A stretch of DNA of 62,877 bases from a virus. Location: IMG/VR virus record IMGVR_UViG_3300046167_000556, positions 1 to 62,877 of that record. One strand, 5' to 3'. The notes beneath the pieces are model-generated. The model saw nothing but the letters and a program-made list of their open reading frames with translations, was not told where the DNA came from and made no database searches. The position numbers and the translations under genes are program-made. Below are positions 31,461-41,430 of this stretch, one piece after another; position 1 is the stretch's first letter; each line of letters starts with the position of its first letter.

Positions 31461-32571
31461 TTAATTGTTAAATGTTTTTTTAATCTTTAATTTTGAAGAA
31501 TCAACACCGCTTATTGCTCGTACTTTAAATCCGCCAACAGTAACTTCAGAAGGCGCCGTCGACCTCGCTTCTAAGCTTGTGTTTTTAGATTTTGCAACTA
31601 CGTCTTTTACTGCATCAGCCTTGCCTTGCTCATAAAAGTGTTTTGCAATAGTATCTACATTTTCAGCAGCATAAATAGCTTTGTGATAACCTTTCGTATC
31701 CGTTACTTCACCTTTGTCATTTAGGAACTTCCCAATAAGGTTATTAATGTTTGATTGGTTTTCTGCAACTTTACTTACATTTTGAATACCATATCTAAAT
31801 GTTTTTTCACCTAATTTGAAATCAAAACCTTTGAAATCTTGGTTAAACATTTGTTTAGTACTTTCTTTAAATGCAGAGTGCTGTTGCTCAGCTACTTTCT
31901 GATTCTCATTGTATCGGTTAAAAAACTCCGAAGCTTCTTTCTGTTCTGGCGACATACCTGGTCTCAACTTGATTTCCGAGTAATATTTGTCTTTCAGACC
32001 TTCTAAAAACTTTTTTGCTTTTGCAACCTCTTCTTTTTTTGCGAGTTTCTTTTTGCGGATGTCTCGCTCCTCATCTATTTCTTCGTCAAACTCAAAACTG
32101 TCTTCCATTAAGAAATCAATTTCAGCAGCATTTAAATGTGACTTTGTTTGTTTGTAATATTCTGTTAACAATGTGTCTGAATCAACATTACTATAATCAG
32201 CGTTTAACCTAACGTAATCTTGTAATGTTCCACCAGTTTCTTTCATAAAGTCAACTAGCTTTTCTACGTTTTCAGGCAAATCAGCCTTAGGTGTAGACTC
32301 TATGACTTGTTGTATTTCTTTTTCTTTAACTGTTTCTTCAGTAACTTCACCTATTGTAATTACTTCTTCAGTGTCTTCTTGTTTGTTTTCTTCAACCACT
32401 TCTTGCAATCCCACTTCGGGTTTTTCATCTTGAAGCACAGTTTCATCTGTTGTTTGCTCTTGAACGGCATCTGTTTCTGTTTTTTCTGTTTCAGATAAAT
32501 CTACTTTAGTAACGTTATCTTCAACTGTTTTTTGGACCTTCTCTAAGATCTACTTTAATTGTGTCTGACAT
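31461..32571 (-). CDS. Capsid scaffold protein (about 369 aa), frame broken near 32530
   Basis: The ATG at 32571 opens an N-terminus (MSDTIKVDLREGPK) that runs into the main ORF if one A is removed from a run of six (+ strand T's 32528-32533). Highly acidic first ~150 residues (EEVITIGEVTEETVKEKE), then long charged helices: a typical scaffold composition. Sits between portal and capsid, the usual place. Function from composition and order. Confidence 0.7.
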
Positions 32572-32602
32572 GATATGATATTATAAAATTAGTAAATAGT
32601 TA

Positions 32603-35010
32603 TCACCTAGGTTCAAACTGCTCTAGGCCAAATCCACCGAGGTTGTCAAACCCAGCTGATTCAAAATTCTTTGGTAAAGAATCATTTTTTCTTTGATCAA
32701 TTAACTCGCTTTGTTGAGTTGCTTGTATTTTTGTTCTATCGTCTTTACGATCTTCTTTATATTTTTCTTCTTCTCTTTTTACACCAGATTGAGCCTCTGC
32801 TAAACGCATATTGTATTGGAATTCTACCTCCATTAATTGCTTTTTAATCTCAGCCTCTTGTTGTAGCTTTTGAATATCAAATTGAGATTTTGATTGCTCT
32901 ATTTGTATTTTAGTTTGAGCTAAAGCTTGTTGCTTTTGAACTTCTGCCATAGCTGCTGCTTCTGACGCTTGGGCGTTTGCTTGTGCTTGCGCTTGTATAT
33001 TAGCTTGCTGAGCTGCTCTATCTGCTTCTTCTTTTTTCTTTCTTCTAAATTTGATAGACTCGTTAGCTAGTTTAATATTTTTTATTTGTCTAATATCGAT
33101 AGCGTCTTCTAAGTTAATTCCACCAGCTTGTAATGCAACCTGTATGTTTTGTTCTAACTGTTGTTTTTCTTCTTCGTCCGGTTCTAATTCTAAAAATATT
33201 CCAAAGTCGTGAAGGTTTAAATCTACAATTTCTTTTAGTATTTCAGCGTTGTAAACGGAAATACTTGATTCTATCGATTGTCTAGTTAAAGGAAACTCTA
33301 TTACATCAGCTACTTTTAAAGATATGTTTTCACAAGTTTTAAGAGTTAAATACAAACTAGCTTGTAATATATGTCTTGTAGCTACGTTTGATTGATTAGC
33401 AGCTATCTTTTGCAACCCTACTAAAGCGTTTTTATCTGGAGTGCTTCCATCTCTCGCTTCATTTAAACCGGTTACATCTCTAATCATCTGTAAGTAATAC
33501 TGGTACGTATTAATTAAAGACGCTATTTTACCTTGACCTGAAGAAGATGTTAATTGCTGAACTGGTATTTTACCCCTGTTCATATCTCCATCTTGTGTAA
33601 GTGATCTACCTACAACACTACCGGTTTGAAAATACATATTCAAAGCCTCCGCTGGACTATACGACGTTCCATTACCTAAGTCAACTTCTGCTAAACCGTC
33701 CATATCTAAGAATACTCCGTCTGGAACTATCTTAGCCATTACTTGTTGTAACTTTAAATGAGTTAATTGAATCATATCCGCAAAACCCGTAATACGCCCT
33801 ACTAAAGACTCAATTTTACCTTTGTACATTCTAGGTGCACAAATAGAGTAATTCATAGAAACTTTAGTCGTATCAGCAAATGGTCTTGTCATATTTTCAG
33901 CAAGCTCCCATTTAAGCATTTTATTATAACCTAAAACCTTTACGCCTGAATATATAACCTCTATAGTTCTTGATACTTTTTTAAACGTATCATTTTCTGG
34001 CGGGTTAAACTCATCTGTTTTTTCAATAGCTTTTTCTAAACCTTGATCTGTTTTTTTAATTTTAAAAACTTGGTTTTTGTAAGTTTTATATTCAAAGTAT
34101 ACTAAACTTACTTTATTGTCGTCATGGCTACTATATCCCTGTGGTATAATCACGTGAACCTGCCATTTTTTCTATTTCTTTCATTTCCTCATTACCAAGA
34201 TGAGGGAATTCTTTTTTAAGTTCAGCAAGAGTAACTTCTTTTGACTCACCTACGTAGTAAAGATCTCCAAAGTTAGGATCTTCAGTGTATGAATAAACTA
34301 AGTTAGCAGGATCTACATAATCAATAGTTATACCTTCCGCCTTATTAAAATTAGTTTTAGTCGCTGCAATACCTATAGTAGTTAAATCGTAATTTAATCT
34401 ACGCTTTGTTAAAGTATACTTATTAGTATCTAACACGGTATTTATTACTTCCTCTTGAGCTATTTCTATATTTTGCTTATAGTCAAGCTGCATATATAAT
34501 GAAAGTTGATTTTCATTTTCAGGTAACATAGAAGGGTCTTCTACATTATAAGTATCCATACCTAATTGAGACATCATACTTTCGTTGAATTCTCTAGTAT
34601 TCATATCTGCAACAATAGCAGACACGTATTCTGTTCTTTGTCTATTAGATTCAGGATCTTGAGCAAATGCTTTTATATCGTAATTTTTTTGTGATATACC
34701 GTTAACTACTATATCTACAAACTTAGGTATTACGGGTACAGGTTTCCAATCTAAATTCAAGTAAGACAAATCGCCGTTTATAGACAATTCATCTTTATAT
34801 TTTTGAATAGATTGCTCACCTCTAGCGTATAATCTAAGTTGATGAAATCTAGCATAGTTCGACGAAAACCTGTTATTTGAAGATCTAGAACCCTCCGAAC
34901 CATTCGTGCTCTATTGCTCTAGCTACTCTTAACCCATACTCTAAACTAGCTTTTTCTTCATCGCTAACAGTTTGTGTAGGAAACGAGCTATTGTAATTAG
35001 TTTCTATCAT
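32603..35010 (-). CDS. Portal protein (about 801 aa), frame broken near 34138 and 34892
   Basis: Three ORF pieces join from the ATG at 35010 after removing an extra G at 34891-34893 and at 34137-34139 (+ strand CCC). The protein has RDYTTGYSSHDDN across one join, VEDPSMLP, the stem-like NTYQYYLQMIRDVTGLNEAR and a long C-terminal Gln/Ala/Glu coiled coil (barrel-like) around residues 660-780. Size and place after TerL fit a podoviral portal, the dodecameric DNA gate. Family by order, size and coiled-coil end. Confidence 0.8.
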
Positions 35011-37260
35011 TTATTTTATTATTTTCGAAATAGATCCGTTATTGTCGTATCTTTTAAAAGGTAAAGATATTTTACTTTTTTGCCTAGTAGCTACTGGTGT
35101 ATACCTGTTTTTATTACAAGCCATAATAGCTAAACCCGAGCTTATAGAAGCATCGTGTTTTGTTCTGTTATTTATATTAAATTTTGCCCAGTCTTCTAAG
35201 GTTCTTTGCATGTACATATTACCATAGCCTTCTCCTAAATAACCAACGTGGGTTTCTATATAAGATTCAATAGCAGCTGCGTGAGCTTGTTTTATATCTT
35301 CACTTGAATTTGGTATACCTCCAATTTCTCTTTCTGTTACAGATAGTTTATTCCAAACTTTATCTGGCCTGTTCATGCTATACCCTCTATAGCCTCTTCT
35401 TTTAAAATGATACAGTAGTCTAGGTTTATTGTTTTCCGCTAATAAAGGCATACCGTAAAAAACGCAAGCCATAAGTACATCTTCAAAAAACATTTCAGCT
35501 GTTTGAGGTCTTGCTATATACTCTAAGAAAAAACAGTTAGGTGGAGCATCTTCCATACTAAACTTAGTTAATCCATGTAAAGCTCCATTAGAACCTCTTT
35601 TATCTACTGTACCGGATATATCATAACTATCACATCCAAACGCACCCATATGTTCGTTTCCTGGATATTTAGTACCATTCTTTATTATCACCTGATTTTG
35701 AAGATTATTCGGAGGAACCCAAGATATTTTAAACCTACCATCTTTATTAGGATAGAATACTACTCTAGTATCTTTCATTCCATTCTCCCAAGCAAAGCTA
35801 CCAGTTGTAACTACCGCTGTATTTTTTAAATCTTCATTATAGTCTACTTGCTCGTATATCTTGGTAAGATTAAATATAGACTCTTTGGCTTCATCTCTGA
35901 AAGCGTGTTTCTCTGTTCTTGGAAACTGACGGTAATATTCATTCAAACCGTCTTGATCGTTTTTTAAACCTTCAACTTCATTTTCCCAATGCTCTATTAC
36001 CCCGTAATCTATTAGTTCTCCGTCGACTCCTTTGACTGGTTTTTCGGGAGTGTCGAATACAGGTAATCCAAAAGTATCAATGAATCCTTCGTAGTTCCAT
36101 TCCATAGGTATGAACAAAGAATATAATCCTGAGCTAGTCTGCCCGTTGCGGTTCCTTTTCTTGACATCTGAGGCATTGTATAAACTTTTAAAATTATTAC
36201 CACCTTTTTCTAAAGCATTTGATGTTGATCCCATCATACACTTACCAATAACTTTTCTACCTAATCTTAAACAAGTTTTTGTAACTCTCCAGTTATTTAA
36301 TATGTTATCAGGCTTTTCCCATTTACCACTTTCATCGTGAACTAGTAGTTTTAGTTTTTCACCATCATAAGAGTTATCTCCTGTATTTTTCCAGTCAATC
36401 GTAGTATCTAATCCTACAATTTCTTCTAGCTTATCTTTAGAACCTAGTTTTTTTCTAGTTAACTTACTAGCAGGTACTCTATATGCTAATTCTGTTTTAG
36501 GACGATCCATACCGTCTTGTATTGGTTTAAAGAAAAACGGATAGTTAATAGAAATAGGTACTACCTTATCTGTAAACATTTTTTTCGCATCACTACCTGA
36601 CTTAGAAAGTATACCAAACCTTGAGTCACTAGACATAGTTGCTTGGTGAACTGTTTCGGATGATGACATAAAAGAAAAACCAGAACGTCTATTTTTAAGG
36701 TAACACATTCCATAGCTTCTACTATCTGCTTTGCAAGCTTCCCAAAATATAAAAAATAATCTATTTGATTCTCTAAAGTCAGGGTGTCCTACATCAATCT
36801 TAGTCCATTGCAAGTACATATAATGAGTACCTGTAATATATGTTGGTTTACCATTATTATAAAACCAAAAACCTTCTTCTCTGTATGTAAATTGCTGATC
36901 TATGTAATCAAACCATTTTTCTTTAAAATCAAGAGGATACTCTTCCCAATCAAAAACGCTTTTTATTTTCGTTAATTCTTTCGGATATTCTGAAGCCTCC
37001 CAGAATTGTTCTTCTTTCTTAGCAGAACGTTTTTGTACATTTTTTGTTGCTTCTGGTAAAGCGATTCTAAGATTTTGGATATTATATATTTCTCCAATCT
37101 TTCCAGTTTTGCTAATAACCACGACGTCATAATCAGCATTGTAACCATATTCCCACTTTTTATAGCGATTCATTCGCTTTATTACCTGAGGCTTAATGTA
37201 GTTTTCTTCTACACTATATAAAGTTTGCTTGTACATCTTATTTAGATCTACGTTCTGCAA
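35011..37260 (-). CDS. terL: Terminase large subunit (TerL)
   Basis: 749 residues, intact. ATPase: Walker-A-like KNRRSGFSFM (189-198) and Walker B LKLLVHDESG (D309, E310). Nuclease: GCDSYDISG (D544, D547) and later acidic positions. The long N-terminal region and the RRSGFS form of the P-loop resemble TerL of crAss-like and related Bacteroidota phages. It packages DNA through the portal, whose gene abuts directly. The small upstream helical gene may be the small subunit. Confidence 0.9.
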   Translation of the reverse strand: MQNVDLNKMYKQTLYSVEENYIKPQVIKRMNRYKKWEYGYNADYDVVVISKTGKIGEIYNIQNLRIALPEATKNVQKRSAKKEEQFWEASEYPKELTKIKSVFDWEEYPLDFKEKWFDYIDQQFTYREEGFWFYNNGKPTYITGTHYMYLQWTKIDVGHPDFRESNRLFFIFWEACKADSRSYGMCYLKNRRSGFSFMSSSETVHQATMSSDSRFGILSKSGSDAKKMFTDKVVPISINYPFFFKPIQDGMDRPKTELAYRVPASKLTRKKLGSKDKLEEIVGLDTTIDWKNTGDNSYDGEKLKLLVHDESGKWEKPDNILNNWRVTKTCLRLGRKVIGKCMMGSTSNALEKGGNNFKSLYNASDVKKRNRNGQTSSGLYSLFIPMEWNYEGFIDTFGLPVFDTPEKPVKGVDGELIDYGVIEHWENEVEGLKNDQDGLNEYYRQFPRTEKHAFRDEAKESIFNLTKIYEQVDYNEDLKNTAVVTTGSFAWENGMKDTRVVFYPNKDGRFKISWVPPNNLQNQVIIKNGTKYPGNEHMGAFGCDSYDISGTVDKRGSNGALHGLTKFSMEDAPPNCFFLEYIARPQTAEMFFEDVLMACVFYGMPLLAENNKPRLLYHFKRRGYRGYSMNRPDKVWNKLSVTEREIGGIPNSSEDIKQAHAAAIESYIETHVGYLGEGYGNMYMQRTLEDWAKFNINNRTKHDASISSGLAIMACNKNRYTPVATRQKSKISLPFKRYDNNGSISKIIK

Positions 37261-37513
37261 AACCCTTAAAAGCTTTTTCTTCTTTTTCTTCTTTAGGTTT
37301 TTCGTTTATTTTATCCTCTTCTTCTTGAATTCTTTGTAAAATTTCAAAAGCATCAAATATAGCTAACTTTTTTGTTGCTGCAGCATTTTTTAATCTGTCT
37401 GCAGAAATATCATCATCAGAATCAACAATAGCCTCTTTAGCTACTTTAATCAATTCTTCAACGGCTATTTGACCAGCTAGGATAATATTCTTTTTCGTTT
37501 CCTTTATTTTCAT
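37238..37513 (-). CDS. Small acidic helical protein upstream of TerL; possible small terminase
   Basis: 91 residues, helical: VEELIKVAKEAIVDSDDD and FEILQRIQEEEDKINEKPKE, ending in a charged Lys/Glu tail. Overlaps the TerL start by 23 nt and the preceding gene by 56 nt. Small terminase subunits sit here and are short helical proteins, but I see no DNA-binding motif. Position-based guess. Confidence 0.45.
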   Translation of the reverse strand: MKIKETKKNIILAGQIAVEELIKVAKEAIVDSDDDISADRLKNAAATKKLAIFDAFEILQRIQEEEDKINEKPKEEKEEKAFKGFAERRSK

Positions 37514-38064
37514 ACTTAATTACAATATCATTAGATTTCATACAATATAAACGCTTGTTATCAAAAACAAACTCAAACTCAGACTTAGGCGTAAACCCTA
37601 TTAAGTCCCCTGGGGTTATTTTAAGCGCTTCTAAGGACTTGTTGCTGTATTTTAGTATACCAACAAGCTCTTTTTCTTTTTGATTCTTTAAAACATCTGT
37701 TTCTACAACAGGTGCAACAAAGCAGTAATCCATATTAGTGTACCATTGTTTGTTTTTTTGGTACATATATATTTGATCAGGACTAGCAAAGTACATATTG
37801 TCTTTAAAAAATGTAGAACCGTTTTTTTCTACGCCTCTAACGTCGTACCATCTTCTAAATATGTTGTGATGTACTATTACTTTATCACCTGGTTTTATAT
37901 CTGTTTTTAAGCGCTTTAGGTGTTGCAACAACAACAGCTTCCTTGCTAACAGATCTCCAATCTTCTACTTTTGTATTAGTAATAAGATTTTTATCGCCTA
38001 CCTTTACTTGATTGTTGTATCTATCATTTAAAGGTTTTATAATAAATTGACCTAAGCTATTCAT
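37458..38064 (-). CDS. Possible GroES-fold (gp31-like) co-chaperonin, about 201 aa; frame broken near 37906
   Basis: The ATG at 38064 overlaps the stop of the gene before it; one extra A at 37904-37908 (+ strand T run) splits the frame. Restored, the centre reads IKPGDKVIVHHNIFRRW and the end DNKRLYCMKSNDIVIKYE, like the beta-barrel start and C-terminal strand of GroES/gp31-type co-chaperonins. It has an insert (FFKDNMYFASPDQIYMY) where gp31-like proteins carry extra loops. If right, this phage has two co-chaperonins. Recalled pattern, unverified. Confidence 0.45.
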
Positions 38065-38519
38065 TAATACTCTAAATCGTATTCAACAGATATAGCCATG
38101 TTACAATTAAACTTTTTCCAAGGTAGTACTTCATCATTCTTTTTAATGTGAATACTGTATGAACCGTCAGCTTCGTCGTGCAATATAGCTTTTATGATAT
38201 GACCACCATACACAGACTGATTAACAGCGTAGTGCATGGCGTCATTTTTATAATCTGAGCCAATACTTATTTTTCTAATTATCTTGCTCATCTTTCTTTG
38301 AATCTCTGTGTACTCGCCAGTTTGTAAATCAATATTTACATTACCGTAAGTAGCTTCTAAGTCTTTCTTAATATCTTCTATCTGTGCATTAACTTGAGCG
38401 AACGTATGTAACAGCTCATGTTTTTTAGCTTCCAATAAACCTAAGTTTGTTATAACACTGTTTGCTTCGTTTTGTTTAGATACGATTGATTCTAACTCTT
38501 CTTTTTTAATTTTTGACAT
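38064..38519 (-). CDS. Unknown protein with coiled-coil N-terminus (151 aa)
   Basis: Residues ~1-65 are a charged heptad-like helix (MSKIKKEELESIVSKQNEAN ... EDIKKDLEA); the rest is beta-rich (GGHIIKAILHDEADGSYSI). The leader AATTAAATTAAATTAAATT precedes its ATG. Between holin and terminase genes. Family unknown. Confidence 0.55.
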   Translation of the reverse strand: MSKIKKEELESIVSKQNEANSVITNLGLLEAKKHELLHTFAQVNAQIEDIKKDLEATYGNVNIDLQTGEYTEIQRKMSKIIRKISIGSDYKNDAMHYAVNQSVYGGHIIKAILHDEADGSYSIHIKKNDEVLPWKKFNCNMAISVEYDLEY

Positions 38520-38579
38520 AATTTAATTTAATTTAATTGTTATTTGTTTATAATTACCTAAAATTCAAGCAATTTAGGT

Positions 38580-38978
38580 TTACTTTGTTAAATTGTTTTT
38601 CTTTTCGTATGATCTCGCTCCTACTAATCCTAACATTCCGAATAGTACTTGCATTGTAATAGTTGTATCTATATGTGGGAACTCAATTTCCCAGCCGTTT
38701 ACTGTAAACACAAACCTTAATAAAGGTTCTATAAAAACAGCATATAATAAACCTAATCCACACACCCAACCTATAAAAGGTCTCCATCCTGCAACAAATA
38801 CGGTTCTATGTGTAGCTTCAGCTTCATTTATTTTTGTTTGAACTTCTGCAAGTTTACCCGCTATTTCTAATTTTTTATTAGGATCAAGTTCTTTACCTTT
38901 TATAGCTTCTCTTATATCTTTAGCTAATGAACCAATACCTTTAGTTCCGCTACCTAATAATCTACTTAACCAACTCAT
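38580..38978 (-). CDS. Holin, 3TM gene-transfer-agent type
   Basis: 132 residues. Amphipathic N-terminal half with charged helix (KLEIAGKLAEVQTKINEAEA), then WRPFIGWVCGLGLLYAVFIE, a second hydrophobic stretch at LLRFVFTV and a third at TMQVLFGMLGLVGARSYE. The WRPFIGW motif is typical of the 3TM GTA-type holins. It makes the inner-membrane lesion that releases the nearby M15 endolysin. Confidence 0.8.
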   Translation of the reverse strand: MSWLSRLLGSGTKGIGSLAKDIREAIKGKELDPNKKLEIAGKLAEVQTKINEAEATHRTVFVAGWRPFIGWVCGLGLLYAVFIEPLLRFVFTVNGWEIEFPHIDTTITMQVLFGMLGLVGARSYEKKNNLTK

Positions 38979-38981
38979 AAC

Positions 38982-39266
38982 TTAGCACCTCCATCTTTTA
39001 AGAGCAGCCGCTTTTCTAGTGGGTCTACCTTTTTTATCTTTCATTGGACCAGGCATACCGCTCATGCGTGCGCAAAATGATTTCCTTCTTTTAGCATCTT
39101 TGCTACCAGCTTTAACTTTACCTGTTACGGCAGTTTTTAATTTACTACCAGGATTTTTCTTTCGGTAAGCAGCAACACCTTTTTTAGTCATTCCAGCACC
39201 TTCCTTTGTTGATAAAAAGTTTCTATCTTTGCCTTTAGTTGTTTTCTTTATTTGTTTCTTAGCCAT
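38982..39266 (-). CDS. Small Lys/Arg-rich protein (94 aa; DUF6321-like)
   Basis: Begins MAKKQIKKTTKGKDRNFL and has CARMSGMPGPMKDKKGRPTR followed by KAAALKRWRC, a signature I associate with a small basic phage/marine-bacterial family (DUF6321). Very basic, two Cys. First of four small basic genes next to the lysis genes. Function unknown; DNA binding in the capsid is possible. Confidence 0.65.
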   Translation of the reverse strand: MAKKQIKKTTKGKDRNFLSTKEGAGMTKKGVAAYRKKNPGSKLKTAVTGKVKAGSKDAKRRKSFCARMSGMPGPMKDKKGRPTRKAAALKRWRC

Positions 39267-39271
39267 ATCTA

Positions 39272-39413
39272 TTAATGTTTACAACCACAAGGTTTTTTAG
39301 TATTTACTTTTTTTTTTAACAGCTACTTTTTTACCTGTTTTCTTTGCATAAGCTTTAGCTGCTGCTTTCCCTTTTGTTGTGTACGCAAATTTTTTACTTC
39401 CTACTTTTGGCAT
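39272..39413 (-). CDS. Very small basic protein (46 aa), frame probably broken in a 10-base run
   Basis: ATG at 39413: MPKVGSKKFAYTTKGKAAAK. A run of 10 A's (+ strand T's 39308-39317) puts it out of frame; with nine it ends VKKKVNTKKPCGCKH, a sensible CGC end. As written it stops a few residues after the run. Neighbour of other basic genes. Confidence 0.55.
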
Positions 39414-39418
39414 AATAT

Positions 39419-39673
39419 TTATTTTTTACGTTTTAATGATGATGTTCTTTTACCCATTCCTACTCTTTTCTTTTCAGCTACTGCTTTTTTCTTTTCAGCA
39501 GGTGACATTTCTTTCCAAGTTTTAGGCGTTTTACCACTTACTCTTTTGCTTGGTCTACACTTTTTAGTTTTTTTGTTTTTAGTAGAACCGCATACATTAC
39601 CTTTTTCATCTGTCCACTTTTCTTTAAACCAACGTTGAAGGCTTGCTCCTTTTTTAGTTTTTCTAACAGCCAT
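39419..39673 (-). CDS. Small Lys-rich protein (84 aa; DUF5872-like)
   Basis: Has LQRWFKEKWTDEKGNVCGST and KTKKCRPSKRVSGKTPKTWK, followed by EMSPAEKKKAV. This combination is that of a small basic phage family (DUF5872). Strongly cationic with two Cys (possible metal or disulphide). Overlaps the start/stop of its upstream neighbour (TAATG). Confidence 0.7.
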   Translation of the reverse strand: MAVRKTKKGASLQRWFKEKWTDEKGNVCGSTKNKKTKKCRPSKRVSGKTPKTWKEMSPAEKKKAVAEKKRVGMGKRTSSLKRKK

Positions 39674-39801
39674 TACTTTCGTTTTTTACCTTTAGCTTTT
39701 CTGCATTTAGCAATAGCGCCACTAGCGTATGCTGATGGAAATACTTTATATGATTTTTTTACTTTGTGGTAACAAGAGTCTTTTTTAGTTTTTGATTTCA
39801 T
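39673..39801 (-). CDS. Very small basic Cys protein (42 aa)
   Basis: MKSKTKKDSCYHKVKKSYKV, then FPSAYASGAIAKCRKAKGKK. The CYHKVK...YKVFPSAYASGA.AKCRK pattern recurs in many marine phages as a short basic protein. Its stop overlaps the next ATG. Function unknown. Confidence 0.65.
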   Translation of the reverse strand: MKSKTKKDSCYHKVKKSYKVFPSAYASGAIAKCRKAKGKKRK

Positions 39802-40253
39802 ATTATTTTGTATTTAGTTTTGCCGTTTTCTTTATAAGCCTTTAAGCATCTGCTTCTATTTGATTCTTCTGAAACATAAGATACATGCAACCAATCAGGA
39901 TTTTCATCGTCTCCGAACTCCCATATCATTTGATCAAAATCTAAATTGTCTTTAATGTAGTTATACATTTCAGCATTAGTTTTGTGCCCGAAAGTATCAT
40001 CTATATCTATAGCTCTTCCTTCACAATGCTGCGACTTGGAACTCCCTCCTATAGCTTCGTTTAAATTAACACTTCTAAAAAACGAATTTATTCTTATCGG
40101 TCCGCCAACCCATTTTCTAAGCGGTTCAAATATATTTTCTGCTATAACTTGCATATTAGACATGTGGTAATCACTAGGCGTGTTATCTATATCTAACCTT
40201 GTAGCCGTCGAACTGCGAACACTTTCTTTATAAGATATATGCTTACTTATCAT
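39798..40253 (-). CDS. Endolysin, peptidase M15 family
   Basis: 151 residues. Zinc-site motifs SKSQHCEGRAIDID (H, D) and the distal DWLHVSY (H) define an M15A-type D-Ala peptidase that cuts peptidoglycan cross-bridges. No signal peptide is visible, so the holin must let it out. Overlaps the upstream membrane-protein gene by 11 nt. Confidence 0.85.
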   Translation of the reverse strand: MISKHISYKESVRSSTATRLDIDNTPSDYHMSNMQVIAENIFEPLRKWVGGPIRINSFFRSVNLNEAIGGSSKSQHCEGRAIDIDDTFGHKTNAEMYNYIKDNLDFDQMIWEFGDDENPDWLHVSYVSEESNRSRCLKAYKENGKTKYKII

Positions 40254-40404
40254 TTTTATCTTTGTTCATTAAGTACCATCTTTGCATAGTATATCCTATT
40301 GAAACACTTAAAAGTACTATTTTTAAAGCTGCATCTATATTTGTAAAGCTTAACATGAAACTACTTCCATTTAGGGCATATATTTTTATATCGGTAAAAC
40401 TCAT
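40243..40404 (-). CDS. Small single-span membrane protein (53 aa), lysis cluster
   Basis: MSFTDIKIYALNGSSFMLSF, then a hydrophobic helix (ALKIVLLSVSIGYTMQRW) and a charged tail. Such proteins precede the endolysin in many flavobacterial phages; possible pinholin or spanin-like. Overlaps the endolysin start. Confidence 0.6.
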   Translation of the reverse strand: MSFTDIKIYALNGSSFMLSFTNIDAALKIVLLSVSIGYTMQRWYLMNKDKNDK

Positions 40405-40416
40405 TGGGTGTATATT

Positions 40417-40800
40417 TTATAAAGAACTTATATCGGATATAATTCTTTCTTTAATTTCCTGCTTAAACCCGTTAGTGGAAGCTTGTCTTTGATCGTTAGT
40501 TCCAAATACAGCGGCCGCTTTTTCTTGAGTAGCTGGAGGGAAAACAGGTGAAGATGCTGCGTCGTTGTATGAACTAGACATAGATATATTAGGCTCCAGA
40601 TTAGTTGCGTAACTCTGCGAAACTCGTCCACCGGCTGTATTCGCTTGTTGATACCTAGCGTCGGCTTCAAGTTGGAGCTGATTATCCCTATGCTCCCTAA
40701 ATTGCTTTGCTATCCCACTAAAACCTCCTGTAAGATCCGGTATGAGTCCGCTATCCCCTGCCGCTCTTCCTCCGAAAACACCCATTGCTGCTCCAAACAT
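40417..40800 (-). CDS. Unknown Gly/Ala/Gln-rich protein (127 aa)
   Basis: Begins MFGAAMGVFGGRAAGDSGLI; low-complexity Ala/Ser/Gln-rich, likely disordered or helical, ending in EIKERIISDISSL. Located between basic virion-type genes and the lysis genes; could be a minor virion protein. Not recognised. Confidence 0.45.
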   Translation of the reverse strand: MFGAAMGVFGGRAAGDSGLIPDLTGGFSGIAKQFREHRDNQLQLEADARYQQANTAGGRVSQSYATNLEPNISMSSSYNDAASSPVFPPATQEKAAAVFGTNDQRQASTNGFKQEIKERIISDISSL

Positions 40801-40833
40801 AATTTTTTATTTTATTATTAATTGTTTAATTAC

Positions 40834-41428
40834 TTAATTAAAGCAGCCTCCTTTTTGAGGTCTAGCTGTTTTTCTTGAAAAAGGACTAGGCGCAAATATG
40901 TTTTTAATGTTTTTAATGGTTTTCTTAATTTTTGCTTTTTTATTCCTTTTTTTCTGCAAATCTACTTGTCTTTGGTACTGCTGTGGGGTTAATGGATTCT
41001 GTTTTCGATACTCGCGACCAACCTTCATTTTTATGTGTCGAGGTACATCCGATTCAAAAACACTCTTCAATGTTTCTCCAGTAAGTTTCGCGCGAGGAGG
41101 TGTTCTTTTAGCTAGCTTAGTTGAAGGGGGGGGTACTTACGTTTGCAATACCTTTGGTTTTAGTAACTCTGGTTTCCTTCTCTATCAGCCCACTGTTTTT
41201 TCTTCGAATAGGAGTTTTTTTAGCCACTTTAATGTATTCAGCTTTAGTCATATTACCGTATGTCTTCTGGTCTCTGTTTTTATAAGCGGTATCGTATGAA
41301 GCTTTTTTGCCTTTAAACTTTTTAACAGTAGTAGTTGTAGTAGTCAATGATCCTCTACTGCCTTTTACAGTTGTTGATTTGCTTTTGATACTACTAGGTA
41401 TTCTTTTTTTCTTTTTTGGATCTGGCAT
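40834..41428 (-). CDS. Basic Lys/Thr-rich protein (about 197 aa), frame broken in a C8 run
   Basis: Two ORFs (41428-41117 and 41070-40834) join to 197 residues if one base is removed from an eight-G run (+ strand 41126-41133). The bridge reads VSTPPSTKLAKRTPPRAKL. Very Lys/Arg/Thr-rich with a C-terminal KKRNKKAKIKKTIKNIKN. Unknown function; virion DNA binding is possible. Confidence 0.5.
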
Positions 41429-41430
41429 AA

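Noticed and set aside
41126-41133. Eight-G run as a phase-variation switch
   Set aside because: It is one of many homopolymer breaks in the window and the gene lies among virion genes; without read variation there is no reason to prefer a switch.
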